Virus record (IMG/VR): IMGVR_UViG_3300041402_000314
Coordinates: 1-64,000 of that record
From: a virus
Reading direction: 5' to 3' (one strand)
DNA: 64,000 nt
Notes under the pieces: generated by a model
Told to the model about the DNA's origin: nothing
Database searches by the model: none
The model's input: the letters and a program-made list of their open reading frames with translations, nothing else
Part shown: positions 21,427 through 28,579 of the stretch, piece after piece
Position numbering within the stretch: the first letter of the stretch is position 1
How the letters are laid out: every line of letters begins with the position of its first letter
Program-made: the position numbers and the translations under genes

Positions 21427-21819
21427 TCAATAATCTTTATTCTTCAAAATTTCTTCCGCACCCTCATATAGTTCTTTAGCACCTTCGATATCTCCCTCAA
21501 CCCATCTTTCGAAAGAACTATTATTAGATTGGCAAGGAACTATTATAAGTCGTCCGTCTGAATAACCTGCTCCATGAGGCCATAGTTTATATAAAGGACA
21601 ATAATCTTCACAATCCATATCACCAAACGCATGAGGTTTTCTATCAGCATATTCACAACAAAAACATTCATTTTTCACATAACCATATTTATCCCATTCA
21701 GGCCATGCCCTTTTATCATGTGATTTATTTTCATAAACCCACTTCCAAAGCTCAATAGTCAATTCTATAACTTTTTTCTTAGTCAATCTAAAAGGTTTCT
21801 GGTGATCTAAATCAAACAT
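21427..21819 (-). CDS. unknown Cys-rich phage protein
   Basis: 130 aa. ECFCCEYA and CEDYCPLYKLWP form a likely zinc site; the rest is helical. I think relatives occur in other large phages; function unknown. Confidence 0.65.
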   Translation of the reverse strand: MFDLDHQKPFRLTKKKVIELTIELWKWVYENKSHDKRAWPEWDKYGYVKNECFCCEYADRKPHAFGDMDCEDYCPLYKLWPHGAGYSDGRLIIVPCQSNNSSFERWVEGDIEGAKELYEGAEEILKNKDY

Positions 21820-21845
21820 ATTTCATATCTCCTAATCAATATTGT

Positions 21846-22061
21846 TTAAAACCAATTTCCTTGCGAATCTTGCATAACTTCTTTTCCACATTTCGAACAT
21901 GTAGCAAGGGCAGAGCATCCATCAAAACTATTATTACCACCACTTCCATTATGCCATCCGAATGTCGAGCAGCTATAATGAGTACCTTTAAATCTGTCTA
22001 TCAGACAAAGAATGAATGGTAATAAAAATACCATAATCAAAATAATTAAAATAATTTTCAT
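21846..22061 (-). CDS. membrane-anchored zinc-ribbon protein
   Basis: 71 aa. One N-terminal transmembrane helix (about 3-21), then Cys residues including CSKCGKEV. Could sit at the inner membrane. Function unknown. Confidence 0.6.
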   Translation of the reverse strand: MKIILIILIMVFLLPFILCLIDRFKGTHYSCSTFGWHNGSGGNNSFDGCSALATCSKCGKEVMQDSQGNWF

Positions 22062-22070
22062 GGGTTCTCC

Positions 22071-22346
22071 TCAAAAAATAGTGTATTGACCGTTCTCTTC
22101 TTCAACTTTCCTAATATATTCTTTGAGCTTTTTTACAGTTTTTTCCCGAAGAATTAACTTACCTTTATGGTAAAGATCATATCCCTCTTCTTTCATATGA
22201 TAACAATTATATTTATCAGTCACCGCCTTTATATTCCAAAGATAACCCATAACATTATCTGGTTTTTCTCTAGGAAAGTAATGATTACCATCATCTACAT
22301 AATGTGATCGTTGGTTTCTACTATATTCCCATTCAAGTTCTATCAT
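22071..22346 (-). CDS. unknown protein
   Basis: 91 aa from MIELEWEYSRNQRSHYV, overlapping the previous stop (TAAAATG). Tyr- and His-rich. No family. Confidence 0.55.
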   Translation of the reverse strand: MIELEWEYSRNQRSHYVDDGNHYFPREKPDNVMGYLWNIKAVTDKYNCYHMKEEGYDLYHKGKLILREKTVKKLKEYIRKVEEENGQYTIF

Positions 22347-22347
22347 T

Positions 22348-22539
22348 TTATTTCTCTTTTGGGTGTATGAACACCGTTGTTTTTTCTGGTGGTTTTGGTT
22401 CACATCTACTACAATGTCTTACTATTTCAAAATGTTCTGGACTATGACATTCACATTTAATATCATAGTAATAATATTTTCTACTTAGTTCAGAACTCTG
22501 TCCGCAAATATCACATACCCCGACTTCTATCTCACCCAT
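22348..22539 (-). CDS. zinc-binding protein
   Basis: 63 aa; CDICG, CECH and CSRC make a possible two-site zinc finger. Overlaps the CYTH gene end. Function unknown. Confidence 0.6.
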   Translation of the reverse strand: MGEIEVGVCDICGQSSELSRKYYYYDIKCECHSPEHFEIVRHCSRCEPKPPEKTTVFIHPKEK

Positions 22540-23011
22540 TTGACGTTCCCCAGATATTATACGGATTCTTTATCAAATTCGAATTAAGATATCTCGCATC
22601 ATCCGTAACTTCTTCTGTAACCCATTTAGGTTTCGCAAAGGTCTGATCTTCAGATTCTAATTCTATCTCTGCTACTATTAGTCCTTCGTTATCACCCCTA
22701 AATACATCGATTTCCCATGTCATACCAAAAACGACATATTCTAACCTAGTCTTCTCTAAAACACATTCACATTGTCCTAAAAGTCTCTCGGCATCGGCTA
22801 TCGGAATAGATAGTTCATATTCTACTCGCGTAATAGATTTATCACTCGATTTATAGGTCAAGAAGGCATCGTTACCGCTAGTTCTAACTCTTAATACTTT
22901 AAGACCAGACTCCATGAGATATCCTTGCCTGATTTTATGTATTTTATTACATGTATCACAAGACGGTAAATTAACATGGTCTACCAAAAACTTTCTTTCA
23001 ATTTCTACCAT
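22532..23011 (-). CDS. CYTH-domain triphosphate hydrolase
   Basis: 159 aa. EIERKFLV at residues 3-10 is the CYTH hallmark, followed by IRQGYLM, VLRVRTSG, TRVEYELSI, WEIDVFRGDNEGLIVAEIEL and FAKPKWVTEEVTDD, forming the acidic/basic tunnel. The family hydrolyses inorganic or thiamine triphosphate, or (class IV) makes cAMP. Substrate here unknown. Located between the NadE and NadD-type genes. Confidence 0.9.
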   Translation of the reverse strand: MVEIERKFLVDHVNLPSCDTCNKIHKIRQGYLMESGLKVLRVRTSGNDAFLTYKSSDKSITRVEYELSIPIADAERLLGQCECVLEKTRLEYVVFGMTWEIDVFRGDNEGLIVAEIELESEDQTFAKPKWVTEEVTDDARYLNSNLIKNPYNIWGTSNG

Positions 23012-23032
23012 CTCAATCCTCTTTCAATTTTT

Positions 23033-23120
23033 TGGCGGTGAGGGTGGGAGTCGAACCCACGCACCTGTTACAGCCTAACGGTTTAGCAAACCGTCCTCTT
23101 AACCACTTGAGTACCCCACC
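23033..23120 (-). tRNA. tRNA-Ser (GCT)
   Basis: 88 nt, long variable arm. Acceptor GGTGGGG/CCTCACC, G73, CCA; stem ACGGT/ACCGT, loop TTGCTAA. Confidence 0.95.
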
Positions 23121-23124
23121 TAAA

Positions 23125-23271
23125 TTATAATCTATATCCACACACTCTACAAACCATTTTAATCTCGAATTCAGTTTTACCTATCTGAACTTTGACTAAT
23201 CCAATTTCTTCAGCTTTACAGTGAGGACATTTCTTACCAGCTATTATTATATTAATATTTCTCTCACTCAT
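23125..23271 (-). CDS. 48-aa zinc-ribbon protein, near-leaderless
   Basis: MSERNINIIIAGKKCPHCK... then CRVCGYRL: a compact zinc ribbon. ATG is 9 bases after the -10 box, leaving an untranslated leader of 0-3 bases. Confidence 0.6.
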   Translation of the reverse strand: MSERNINIIIAGKKCPHCKAEEIGLVKVQIGKTEFEIKMVCRVCGYRL

Positions 23272-23280
23272 TTAAAAAGT

Positions 23281-23309
23281 ATTATACTACATCCTTATCT
23301 GTTTGTCAA
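23281..23309 (-). promoter_or_regulatory. sigma-70-type promoter
   Basis: TTGACA (23304-23309), 17 bp, TATAAT (23281-23286), leftward, for the 48-aa zinc ribbon and tRNA-Ser. Confidence 0.86.
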
Positions 23310-24265
23310 GTCCTATATAGACAGTTTTTAATAATATATCCCAACACATCATTATCCACCAACCGTTTAGCCATCGGAATATTCTGTGTATCTATAGCAC
23401 TTCTAACCACTGTAGACGAACAATCTATTGGAGCATCGGCATCTACCAGCATATGAGGTTCTTTCAGGAACCACGAGCTACTTGTTATATTCAAATCTTC
23501 TTCAGCTCTCGGAACAACTACAAAGGGTATTCTTCTTTCCAGTTCATCCCAACCAACCCATTTATTGGTGGTCATAGCATTATCAGCTCCCATTATGAAA
23601 GAGAACTGGTAATTATCATACTCAGGGTCATCGAGGATGCGATTCACGCAGTTTAAAGTCTCTCCCTTGAGCATGTGCCTTATTTCATAATCAAAAGCCT
23701 TTATACGTCCATCTACGGCTACAGCCATCTCTACCATTTTCAATCTTTGTTCTGGAGAAGTCATTTCCTTTCCGAACAGATGTTGGTAGCAAGGCATCAA
23801 CCAGACTTCATCAAATTTACCTGTAGCATCCAGAACCAATTGAGCTGTTTCTATATGACCTTTAGTAACAGGGTCAAAAGCTCCACCCAATATGGCTACC
23901 TTAGTCTTACGGCCTAATGATTTATATTGCTGTTCTCTTCTCTTTATCTTCTCATGAGCCATAGCTATGACATTAGATGCGTCCTCGCCCATTTCAGAGA
24001 TACCAGCTAGAACAGAACAAAGCAGATCGCCATATTCTTCTTTGAGATGATTTATATCAAGAAATCTACCGACCTCTTCTGCTTCTCTCTGGATATCCTT
24101 AACTCTTTCCGTTAATGGAGTCCTACCGAACATCTTTTGGAAGAGTTCATAATTCCTGTCTTGAAGGTCTTTTATACTCATAGTTAATCCACAAATATCT
24201 CTAAAGGTTTTATCAGATAAATCCCTAATCATAGGCATTAATATTTTAGGAATTTCTTCATCCAC
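23306..24265 (-). CDS. MazG-like / NadD fusion (NaMN adenylyltransferase)
   Basis: 319 aa from a GTG that overlaps the stop of the tiny gene upstream. Residues ~1-115 look like a MazG-type NTP pyrophosphohydrolase helix bundle (REAEEVGRFLDINHLKEEYGD). Residues ~120-319 are a nucleotidyltransferase of NadD type: VAILGGAFDPVTKGHIE, the HxGH-like TKGHIE, MTSPEQRLKMVEMAV, FIMGADNA, and SSTVVRSAI. NadD adenylates NaMN to NaAD, feeding NadE. A helper split of MazG and NadD in one chain is unusual. Confidence 0.85.
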   Translation of the reverse strand: MDEEIPKILMPMIRDLSDKTFRDICGLTMSIKDLQDRNYELFQKMFGRTPLTERVKDIQREAEEVGRFLDINHLKEEYGDLLCSVLAGISEMGEDASNVIAMAHEKIKRREQQYKSLGRKTKVAILGGAFDPVTKGHIETAQLVLDATGKFDEVWLMPCYQHLFGKEMTSPEQRLKMVEMAVAVDGRIKAFDYEIRHMLKGETLNCVNRILDDPEYDNYQFSFIMGADNAMTTNKWVGWDELERRIPFVVVPRAEEDLNITSSSWFLKEPHMLVDADAPIDCSSTVVRSAIDTQNIPMAKRLVDNDVLGYIIKNCLYRT

Positions 24266-24356
24266 AGTTAATCCCACTACCAACTATCATCATTATTAAT
24301 CCAGCGATAATGATGATAGTACCAAATATCAATTCAAACAGTCTCCATTTGTCCAT
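24258..24356 (-). CDS. 32-aa membrane peptide
   Basis: MDKWRLFELIFGTIIIIAGL..., one transmembrane helix. TAATG overlap with the gene before and TGA overlap with the NadD-fusion start show translational coupling. Confidence 0.55.
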   Translation of the reverse strand: MDKWRLFELIFGTIIIIAGLIMMIVGSGINCG

Positions 24357-24580
24357 TATTTTATCACCCAAGCGTCAACAACACCCTTTATACGACCTGT
24401 TTGAAGTGCTTCAGAATACCCCCTTAACATACCTTCTTCGATGGTTCTCACTAATCTATCACCACATTTATCGAAGACGGTTTGGGCGAATGTTTCCTTA
24501 TCCTCTTCGGATGCCCAATCAGGACAAATATTATCCAAAAATTCTAAGATCGTTTTCTTATATTTGATATCAGTTTCCAT
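24356..24580 (-). CDS. unknown protein
   Basis: 74 aa (METDIKYKKTILEFLDNICP), helical. First gene of the operon that ends with the NadD fusion. No family. Confidence 0.6.
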   Translation of the reverse strand: METDIKYKKTILEFLDNICPDWASEEDKETFAQTVFDKCGDRLVRTIEEGMLRGYSEALQTGRIKGVVDAWVIK

Positions 24581-24606
24581 AAACGTTTCTCCTCAATTTT
24601 CAAACC

Positions 24607-24635
24607 ATTATATTGTATATCAAATCAAAAGTCAA
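24607..24635 (-). promoter_or_regulatory. sigma-70-type promoter
   Basis: TTGACT (24630-24635), 17 bp, TATAAT (24607-24612), leftward, for the NadD-fusion operon. Confidence 0.8.
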
Positions 24636-24645
24636 GTATTAATTT

Positions 24646-24720
24646 TGGAGCGGATATCGGAATTCGAATCCGACCTTTAAACTTGGCAAGCTTACGTGCT
24701 ACCACTAACACTATATCCGC
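24646..24720 (-). tRNA. tRNA-Gly (GCC)
   Basis: 75 nt. Acceptor GCGGATA/TATCCGC perfect, U73, CCA; loop TTGCCAA on TAAGC/GTTTA. Confidence 0.93.
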
Positions 24721-24726
24721 AAATTT

Positions 24727-24805
24727 TGGAGCGGATGGGGCGAGTCGAACGCCTTATTTACAGTTTGGAAAACTGCTTACCAATACCCTTGGCTTAACCA
24801 CCCGC
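24727..24805 (-). tRNA. tRNA-Gly (TCC)
   Basis: 79 nt. Acceptor GCGGGTG/CATCCGC, U73, CCA; loop TTTCCAA on CAGT/ACTG. Overlaps the last codons of the gene at 24794. Confidence 0.9.
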
Positions 24806-24997
24806 ATTATCTAAACATTCTTTACATTTAAAAATTTCTGTACCATCATACATTTCAGTTTTAGAGTCGATTTTCCATAACCCCATACCAAACAATATAC
24901 AACTACTATCTTGCAAAAACCTACATATAACATATGCTCCTTCGGCATTCAAACTTCTACAAAGCTTACCATCTGGAACTTGAACTTGAACTAACAT
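24794..24997 (-). CDS. small Cys protein, paralogue of 8579-8782
   Basis: 67 aa from MLVQVQVPDGKLCRSL. Shares VPDG, LCRS/YCRI, LWK and KCKxCL spacing with the gene at 8579. The final codons and TAA lie inside tRNA-Gly. Confidence 0.62.
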   Translation of the reverse strand: MLVQVQVPDGKLCRSLNAEGAYVICRFLQDSSCILFGMGLWKIDSKTEMYDGTEIFKCKECLDNAGG

Positions 24998-25018
24998 TTT
25001 ATTCGCCTTTTTATTTTT

Positions 25019-25114
25019 TGGAGGAGAGGAGGAGATTTGAACTCCCATCGGAACCCGAAGACCCCGAATACGCTTTTCAAGAGCGTTCGACTATTCCCCA
25101 CTGTCAACCTCTCC
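25019..25114 (-). tRNA. tRNA-Ser (TGA)
   Basis: 96 nt, long variable arm. Acceptor GGAGAGG/CCTCTCC, CCA; stem ACGCT/AGCGT, loop CTTGAAA. Confidence 0.93.
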
Positions 25115-25121
25115 AAATATT

Positions 25122-25322
25122 TTATAATCTAATACGTGACCCATCATTCCAAACCCATTCAAATACGGTATCGGAATCCCTGAATTTAATGAGATAACCA
25201 CTTCTCCAGTCAAGGCCACCTGTTTCTATTTTATGTTTCACCCACTCATCAATTTGCTTTCTTGTGGACAAATCGGTTCCTGTTTCTTCTGTATTATTTT
25301 TAATCAGTTTATAACGTGCCAT
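25122..25322 (-). CDS. unknown protein
   Basis: 66 aa (MARYKLIKNNTEETGTDLST), ends with a DTVFEWVWNDGSRIRL strand pair. No family. Confidence 0.58.
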   Translation of the reverse strand: MARYKLIKNNTEETGTDLSTRKQIDEWVKHKIETGGLDWRSGYLIKFRDSDTVFEWVWNDGSRIRL

Positions 25323-25323
25323 T

Positions 25324-25554
25324 TCAAACCTTCCTCAATTTCCATGCTAACCAATGGATAAATCCTTTAGAATATTTATAGTCATAAAATACAATAGCAG
25401 GTCTCATATTTTCAACATGTTTAATAAAATCTTTAGACATGTAAGGTGCTTTCAAAATTACCTTCGGTGATGATATATAAGGTAATATTTCTTCTATCTC
25501 TAAAAAATCTATTTGATGGATTCTAGCTATATTTTCAATATCTTCTTTAGTCAT
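25324..25554 (-). CDS. unknown protein
   Basis: 76 aa (MTKEDIENIARIHQIDFLEI), basic aromatic C-terminus. Overlaps the membrane gene upstream. No family. Confidence 0.55.
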   Translation of the reverse strand: MTKEDIENIARIHQIDFLEIEEILPYISSPKVILKAPYMSKDFIKHVENMRPAIVFYDYKYSKGFIHWLAWKLRKV

Positions 25555-25786
25555 TATTACCTTTGTATGTAAAATGATACCAATACCTAATACTCAAAAC
25601 AACCCAAAGGACAATCCATATTACATTAATAACTGGCACTGCTAATATTCCGCTCATATACCATATTATAGGGTTTTTATAATTATAACCGAATTTATGA
25701 TCAGGACCGCGAAATATATCTTCGCCAATGCAATACAAATAAAAACAAATAGCCAATCCTAAACCAACATACAAATAATATAACAT
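25547..25786 (-). CDS. membrane protein, two spans
   Basis: 79 aa with hydrophobic helices at about 3-20 and 47-68. Inner-membrane location inferred. Function unknown. Confidence 0.6.
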   Translation of the reverse strand: MLYYLYVGLGLAICFYLYCIGEDIFRGPDHKFGYNYKNPIIWYMSGILAVPVINVIWIVLWVVLSIRYWYHFTYKGNND

Positions 25787-25802
25787 ATTATCCTCAATTT
25801 TT

Positions 25803-25890
25803 TGGCGGAGCGTGAGGAATTCGAATCCTCGTAGCTGTTACGCTAACCATCGCTTTCCAAGCGAGTACCTTACCACTCAGTCAACACTCC
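25803..25890 (-). tRNA. tRNA-Ser (GGA)
   Basis: 88 nt, long variable arm. Acceptor GGAGTGT/ACGCTCC, G73, CCA; stem TCGC/GCGA, loop TTGGAAA. Confidence 0.92.
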
Positions 25891-26174
25891 TAGAATTTTT
25901 TCATAACTTCTTTTATATCTTTACCATAACATTCTCTATTCAACTGACAAGTTTTTATATTGGCGGTTATATCGAAATCTTTAACTTTATCTAATTTCAA
26001 ATTCATTAATGTATTAGTAATGAATGATTCTGTTCGGTCTTGTATTTCCAGATCATCCTCATCATATTTATAATCAATACCAGCTTCAGTCAATGCCTGT
26101 TCTATTATAAAAGCAACAGTTGATTTACCAGCACCAGCGGTTCCGCCTATTTTTATTATCACATCGCTATTCAT
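25890..26174 (-). CDS. small P-loop protein
   Basis: 94 aa from MNSDVIIKIGGTAGAGKST; Walker A GTAGAGKST at about 11-19. Too short for a full kinase, so a minimal nucleotide-binding protein or a truncated kinase. The start has AAGGAG upstream. Stop codon touches tRNA-Ser. Confidence 0.68.
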   Translation of the reverse strand: MNSDVIIKIGGTAGAGKSTVAFIIEQALTEAGIDYKYDEDDLEIQDRTESFITNTLMNLKLDKVKDFDITANIKTCQLNRECYGKDIKEVMKKF

Positions 26175-26199
26175 AATCAAACTCCTTATTCAATTTTAA

Positions 26200-26285
26200 T
26201 GGTGGGTATGGAATGATTCGAACATTCTCAGCCTAAGACAGTGGATTTACAGTCCACTTCAGCTCTCCAACTCTGACGCATACCC
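26200..26285 (-). tRNA. tRNA-Tyr (GTA)
   Basis: 86 nt, long variable arm. Acceptor GGGTATG/CATACCC, A73, CCA; stem GTGGA/TCCAC, loop CTGTAAA. Confidence 0.95.
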
Positions 26286-26299
26286 ATTTATTTAATTTT

Positions 26300-26385
26300 T
26301 GGTGGTCGTAGTAAGAATCGAACTTACACAGTACAAAGACGAGAGGTTTACAATCTCCGAGGCTCACCACCTGCCCAATACGACC
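26300..26385 (-). tRNA. tRNA-Tyr (GTA), second copy
   Basis: 86 nt. Acceptor GGTCGTA/TACGACC, A73, CCA; loop TTGTAAA on a GGAGA/CCTCT stem with one mismatch. Sequence differs widely from the first copy. Confidence 0.85.
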
Positions 26386-26396
26386 TTATTTTTAAT

Positions 26397-26419
26397 GCTG
26401 GAGTTAAGTTGTATCCAGC
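26397..26419 (-). repeat. 6-bp hairpin
   Basis: GCTGGA/TCCAGC around 11 bases, in the gap between tRNA-Tyr and tRNA-Thr. Confidence 0.4.
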
Positions 26420-26434
26420 TACCCACATAGCTAA

Positions 26435-26499
26435 ATTATGAAGTGCTACATCAGGAACCGTTGCGCGTCCTTGTTAGGCAATCAAGCTTCCTTCATAAT
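26435..26499 (-). ncRNA. candidate stem-closed RNA
   Basis: 65 nt closed by ATTATGAAG/CTTCATAAT (9 bp, perfect), with GGAA/TTCC and CTTG/CAAG inside. No frame. Confidence 0.38.
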
Positions 26500-26514
26500 C
26501 GCGGTATTTTTAAT

Positions 26515-26656
26515 ATGTATTCATGGTGAGTGGCACTAAGCCCTTACAATCTAGTTCATTAATCGTCATTAATGCTATTATTTTATCGGTTTGGCTGTCT
26601 ACTTTAACCGCTAGATCAAGCATTTACAGCTACCTTATGCCTCCCCATCAATACAT
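26515..26656 (-). ncRNA. candidate large structured RNA
   Basis: 142 nt. Ends pair over 12 positions with one mismatch (ATGTATTGATGG/CCATGAATACAT); GGCATAAG continues with CTTAGTGCC. Inner hairpins: CATTAAT/ATTAATG with a 4-nt loop, GCTGT/ACAGC, CGGTT/AACCG. Many stops in all frames. Confidence 0.42.
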
Positions 26657-26666
26657 ATTTAATTTT

Positions 26667-26742
26667 TGGAGCCTCCAGAGACAATCGAAATCTCATCTAT
26701 GGGTTACAAATCCATTGTTCTTGCCACTTGAACTATAGAGGC
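26667..26742 (-). tRNA. tRNA-Thr (TGT)
   Basis: 76 nt. Acceptor GCCTCTA/TGGAGGC, U73, CCA; loop TTTGTAA on ATGGA/CCCAT. Only Thr tRNA seen. Confidence 0.9.
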
Positions 26743-26751
26743 ATATTTTTC

Positions 26752-26941
26752 TTATTTTATCCTATCTCTCAATTCTAACAACTCAAAATGAGTCTTGCGA
26801 AGTGTTTCTCTAAACTTCTGATTATACTCTTCAGAACCCCCAACATTCTTCAACCACGATCTCTGATAAATTTTTAATCGCAGACTGAAGGTGTGCTTTA
26901 ACGTCATCCAATCTTTCATCCGCTGTTGTAGTAACACTCAT
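26752..26941 (-). pseudogene. frameshifted phage gene
   Basis: Starts MSVTTTADERLDDVKAHLQ behind a strong AAGGGAG site but stops (TGA, 26831-26833) after 36 codons, just past a run of five G. The other frame then continues EEYNQKFRETLRKTHFELL to 26752. Dropping one G would join the halves as ECWGSEEYNQKF. A decayed gene, a programmed shift, or a sequencing error. Confidence 0.6.
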
Positions 26942-27415
26942 CTCAAACTCCCTTTAATTATTGGTCATAGTGATACGGACTATGACCGATCTCTATTTTT
27001 CACTACCGCACTAGCTACACTACACTTAGTAGTAGTCACCCCTTATAGTCAGTGTTATCAGCTTCTATGGCTTATTGCGTCTCTATGAGAAGACCTACCT
27101 CCACTTTTACCCTTGTTAGGGTGATAACCTTTCTATATCGTACAGGGATTATTCCGTCACGTTAATTAGAGTACGCATCTAATATCGTCTATTCCTACCT
27201 ACTCTTTTTTCAATAGGAACGGAAAGATTAATGGTGTTCAGGTCGCTCTATTGTCTCCTAGTCAGGTATTAAAAAAGAACCACTTCCTTTCAGAGAATCG
27301 AACTCCAACATCGTTTTGCCTAGAATTTATTGATGTCTCCTACCCATTACAAGAAACCATTCTACTTAGATACGATAGCCCTCAATGCACCATTAAAATT
27401 ATTCATTATTAAACC
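26942..27415 (-). other. 474-bp gene-free stretch with hairpins
   Basis: No credible frame. Contains GGTCATAGT/ACTATGACC (26963-26987, 9 bp, perfect), ACCCT/AGGGT and other short repeats, plus a tRNA-like relic (27280-27356). Transcribed from the promoter at 27416-27444. Probably one or more structured RNAs. Confidence 0.4.
27280..27356 (-). ncRNA. tRNA-like relic without CCA
   Basis: T-arm GGAG/CTCT with loop TTCGATT is canonical, acceptor TTTCTT/AAGGAA. The anticodon region is ACATC/GATGT around 19 bases; no CCA. Most likely a tRNA pseudogene. Confidence 0.45.
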
Positions 27416-27444
27416 ATTATAACAAATTCCTTTTCATTTGTCAA
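27416..27444 (-). promoter_or_regulatory. sigma-70-type promoter
   Basis: TTGACA (27439-27444), 17 bp, TATAAT (27416-27421), leftward; head promoter of the tRNA/structured-RNA island. Confidence 0.87.
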
Positions 27445-27452
27445 GAACTATT

Positions 27453-28511
27453 TTACATTTGTTCTTGTTGGAAGAAATAATCTCTTACTACCTTAGAGAC
27501 TTTGTTGTTTACTTCCTTGACATCCAGACCAGCATCGGTAATGATGTCGAGGTCTTCCTTTACGATATCACCAATAACCCATCTGATGAAATCTCCCATT
27601 CCTTTACGATCTATCTCTCCGCCATTCAGAGTATCGAATGTTTCCTGTATGCCTTGCTCCATACGGAAAGCAGGAGTAATCTTATTTACCACTTCATTAA
27701 CAAGATTCATTTTAGCTTCGTCTACTTTAGGCAGCTTCTTTACTTTACTGGTAGAATGCTTTTCTCCCTTGACCTTAAAGCGAAAGTCATTGCCGTTAAA
27801 AACGCCTTTCCAGACCACACCCTCACCAACACCTTCATTTCCTAATTGGAAGGCCACAGGGCATCTTTCCTCGACTTCCAAAGTGATTTCATTCAACTTA
27901 TTCTGAAAAGCCTCTGGTTTATTGAAATCTATTTTTATTTCGAAGGTAGGAAATTCATCTATAAAGTAAATGTTATGATCATTAATTTTACTACCTCTAT
28001 TATTCGGACATACTTTACTTAAGTCTAACCAGAATCCATCTTCTTCATCATCATGAGACGTTATCTTAACATCGAAGATAACGAACATCTTATCAAGCCC
28101 ATTGACCCCAACACCTTTCTGAATAGACCCACCGCTGACTTCCCCGAAAATAGAAATGATGTTATTAATAGTATCGATATTAAAATCCTTAATTATTTCA
28201 GCTACGATATTATTGAATGAAACTTTTCTCGCATGTACGAAACAAGAAAACCCACAATTATCTTTTTCTGGGGTGATGATATTTTTCCTAGATTGCGTCC
28301 AAATACCACTTTCAGCATTAAAGCATACTGCACCATTACTTCCATGAATTTTAGTGGTTCCTGTTAATTTCAGAACTGGTTTCGGTCTCATCCCATCATA
28401 TACGGGTTCACCATCTTCTCCTATTCCTACAAAACTAGCAGAATGGCTTATATGTTTAACAATATTTCTATACTGTTCTATACTTGGGTACTTAATAAAC
28501 TTCTTTTCCAT
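27453..28511 (-). CDS. RNA ligase, Rnl2 type
   Basis: 352 aa. Nucleotidyltransferase motif I is KIHGSNG with the AMP-accepting Lys at about 54, then IFGEVSGGSIQKGVGV, FVIFDVKI, EGVVWKG and FRFKVKGE (motifs III-V). This is the Rnl2-like ligase core followed by a ~100-residue helical domain. Such ligases seal nicks in RNA, for instance in tRNAs cut by host anticodon nucleases. Directly upstream of the tRNA island. Confidence 0.88.
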   Translation of the reverse strand: MEKKFIKYPSIEQYRNIVKHISHSASFVGIGEDGEPVYDGMRPKPVLKLTGTTKIHGSNGAVCFNAESGIWTQSRKNIITPEKDNCGFSCFVHARKVSFNNIVAEIIKDFNIDTINNIISIFGEVSGGSIQKGVGVNGLDKMFVIFDVKITSHDDEEDGFWLDLSKVCPNNRGSKINDHNIYFIDEFPTFEIKIDFNKPEAFQNKLNEITLEVEERCPVAFQLGNEGVGEGVVWKGVFNGNDFRFKVKGEKHSTSKVKKLPKVDEAKMNLVNEVVNKITPAFRMEQGIQETFDTLNGGEIDRKGMGDFIRWVIGDIVKEDLDIITDAGLDVKEVNNKVSKVVRDYFFQQEQM

Positions 28512-28541
28512 TTTTATTCAATCTCCTATTTTATTCTTTAT

Positions 28542-28549
28542 ATAAATAA
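28542..28549 (+). promoter_or_regulatory. T4-type late promoter
   Basis: Rightward TATAAATA then ATTAAAAC, 30 bases before the GIY-YIG gene at 28580, the only rightward gene in this block. Confidence 0.72.
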
Positions 28550-28579
28550 TTAAAACACTTAATATCTTAGGACTAATAT

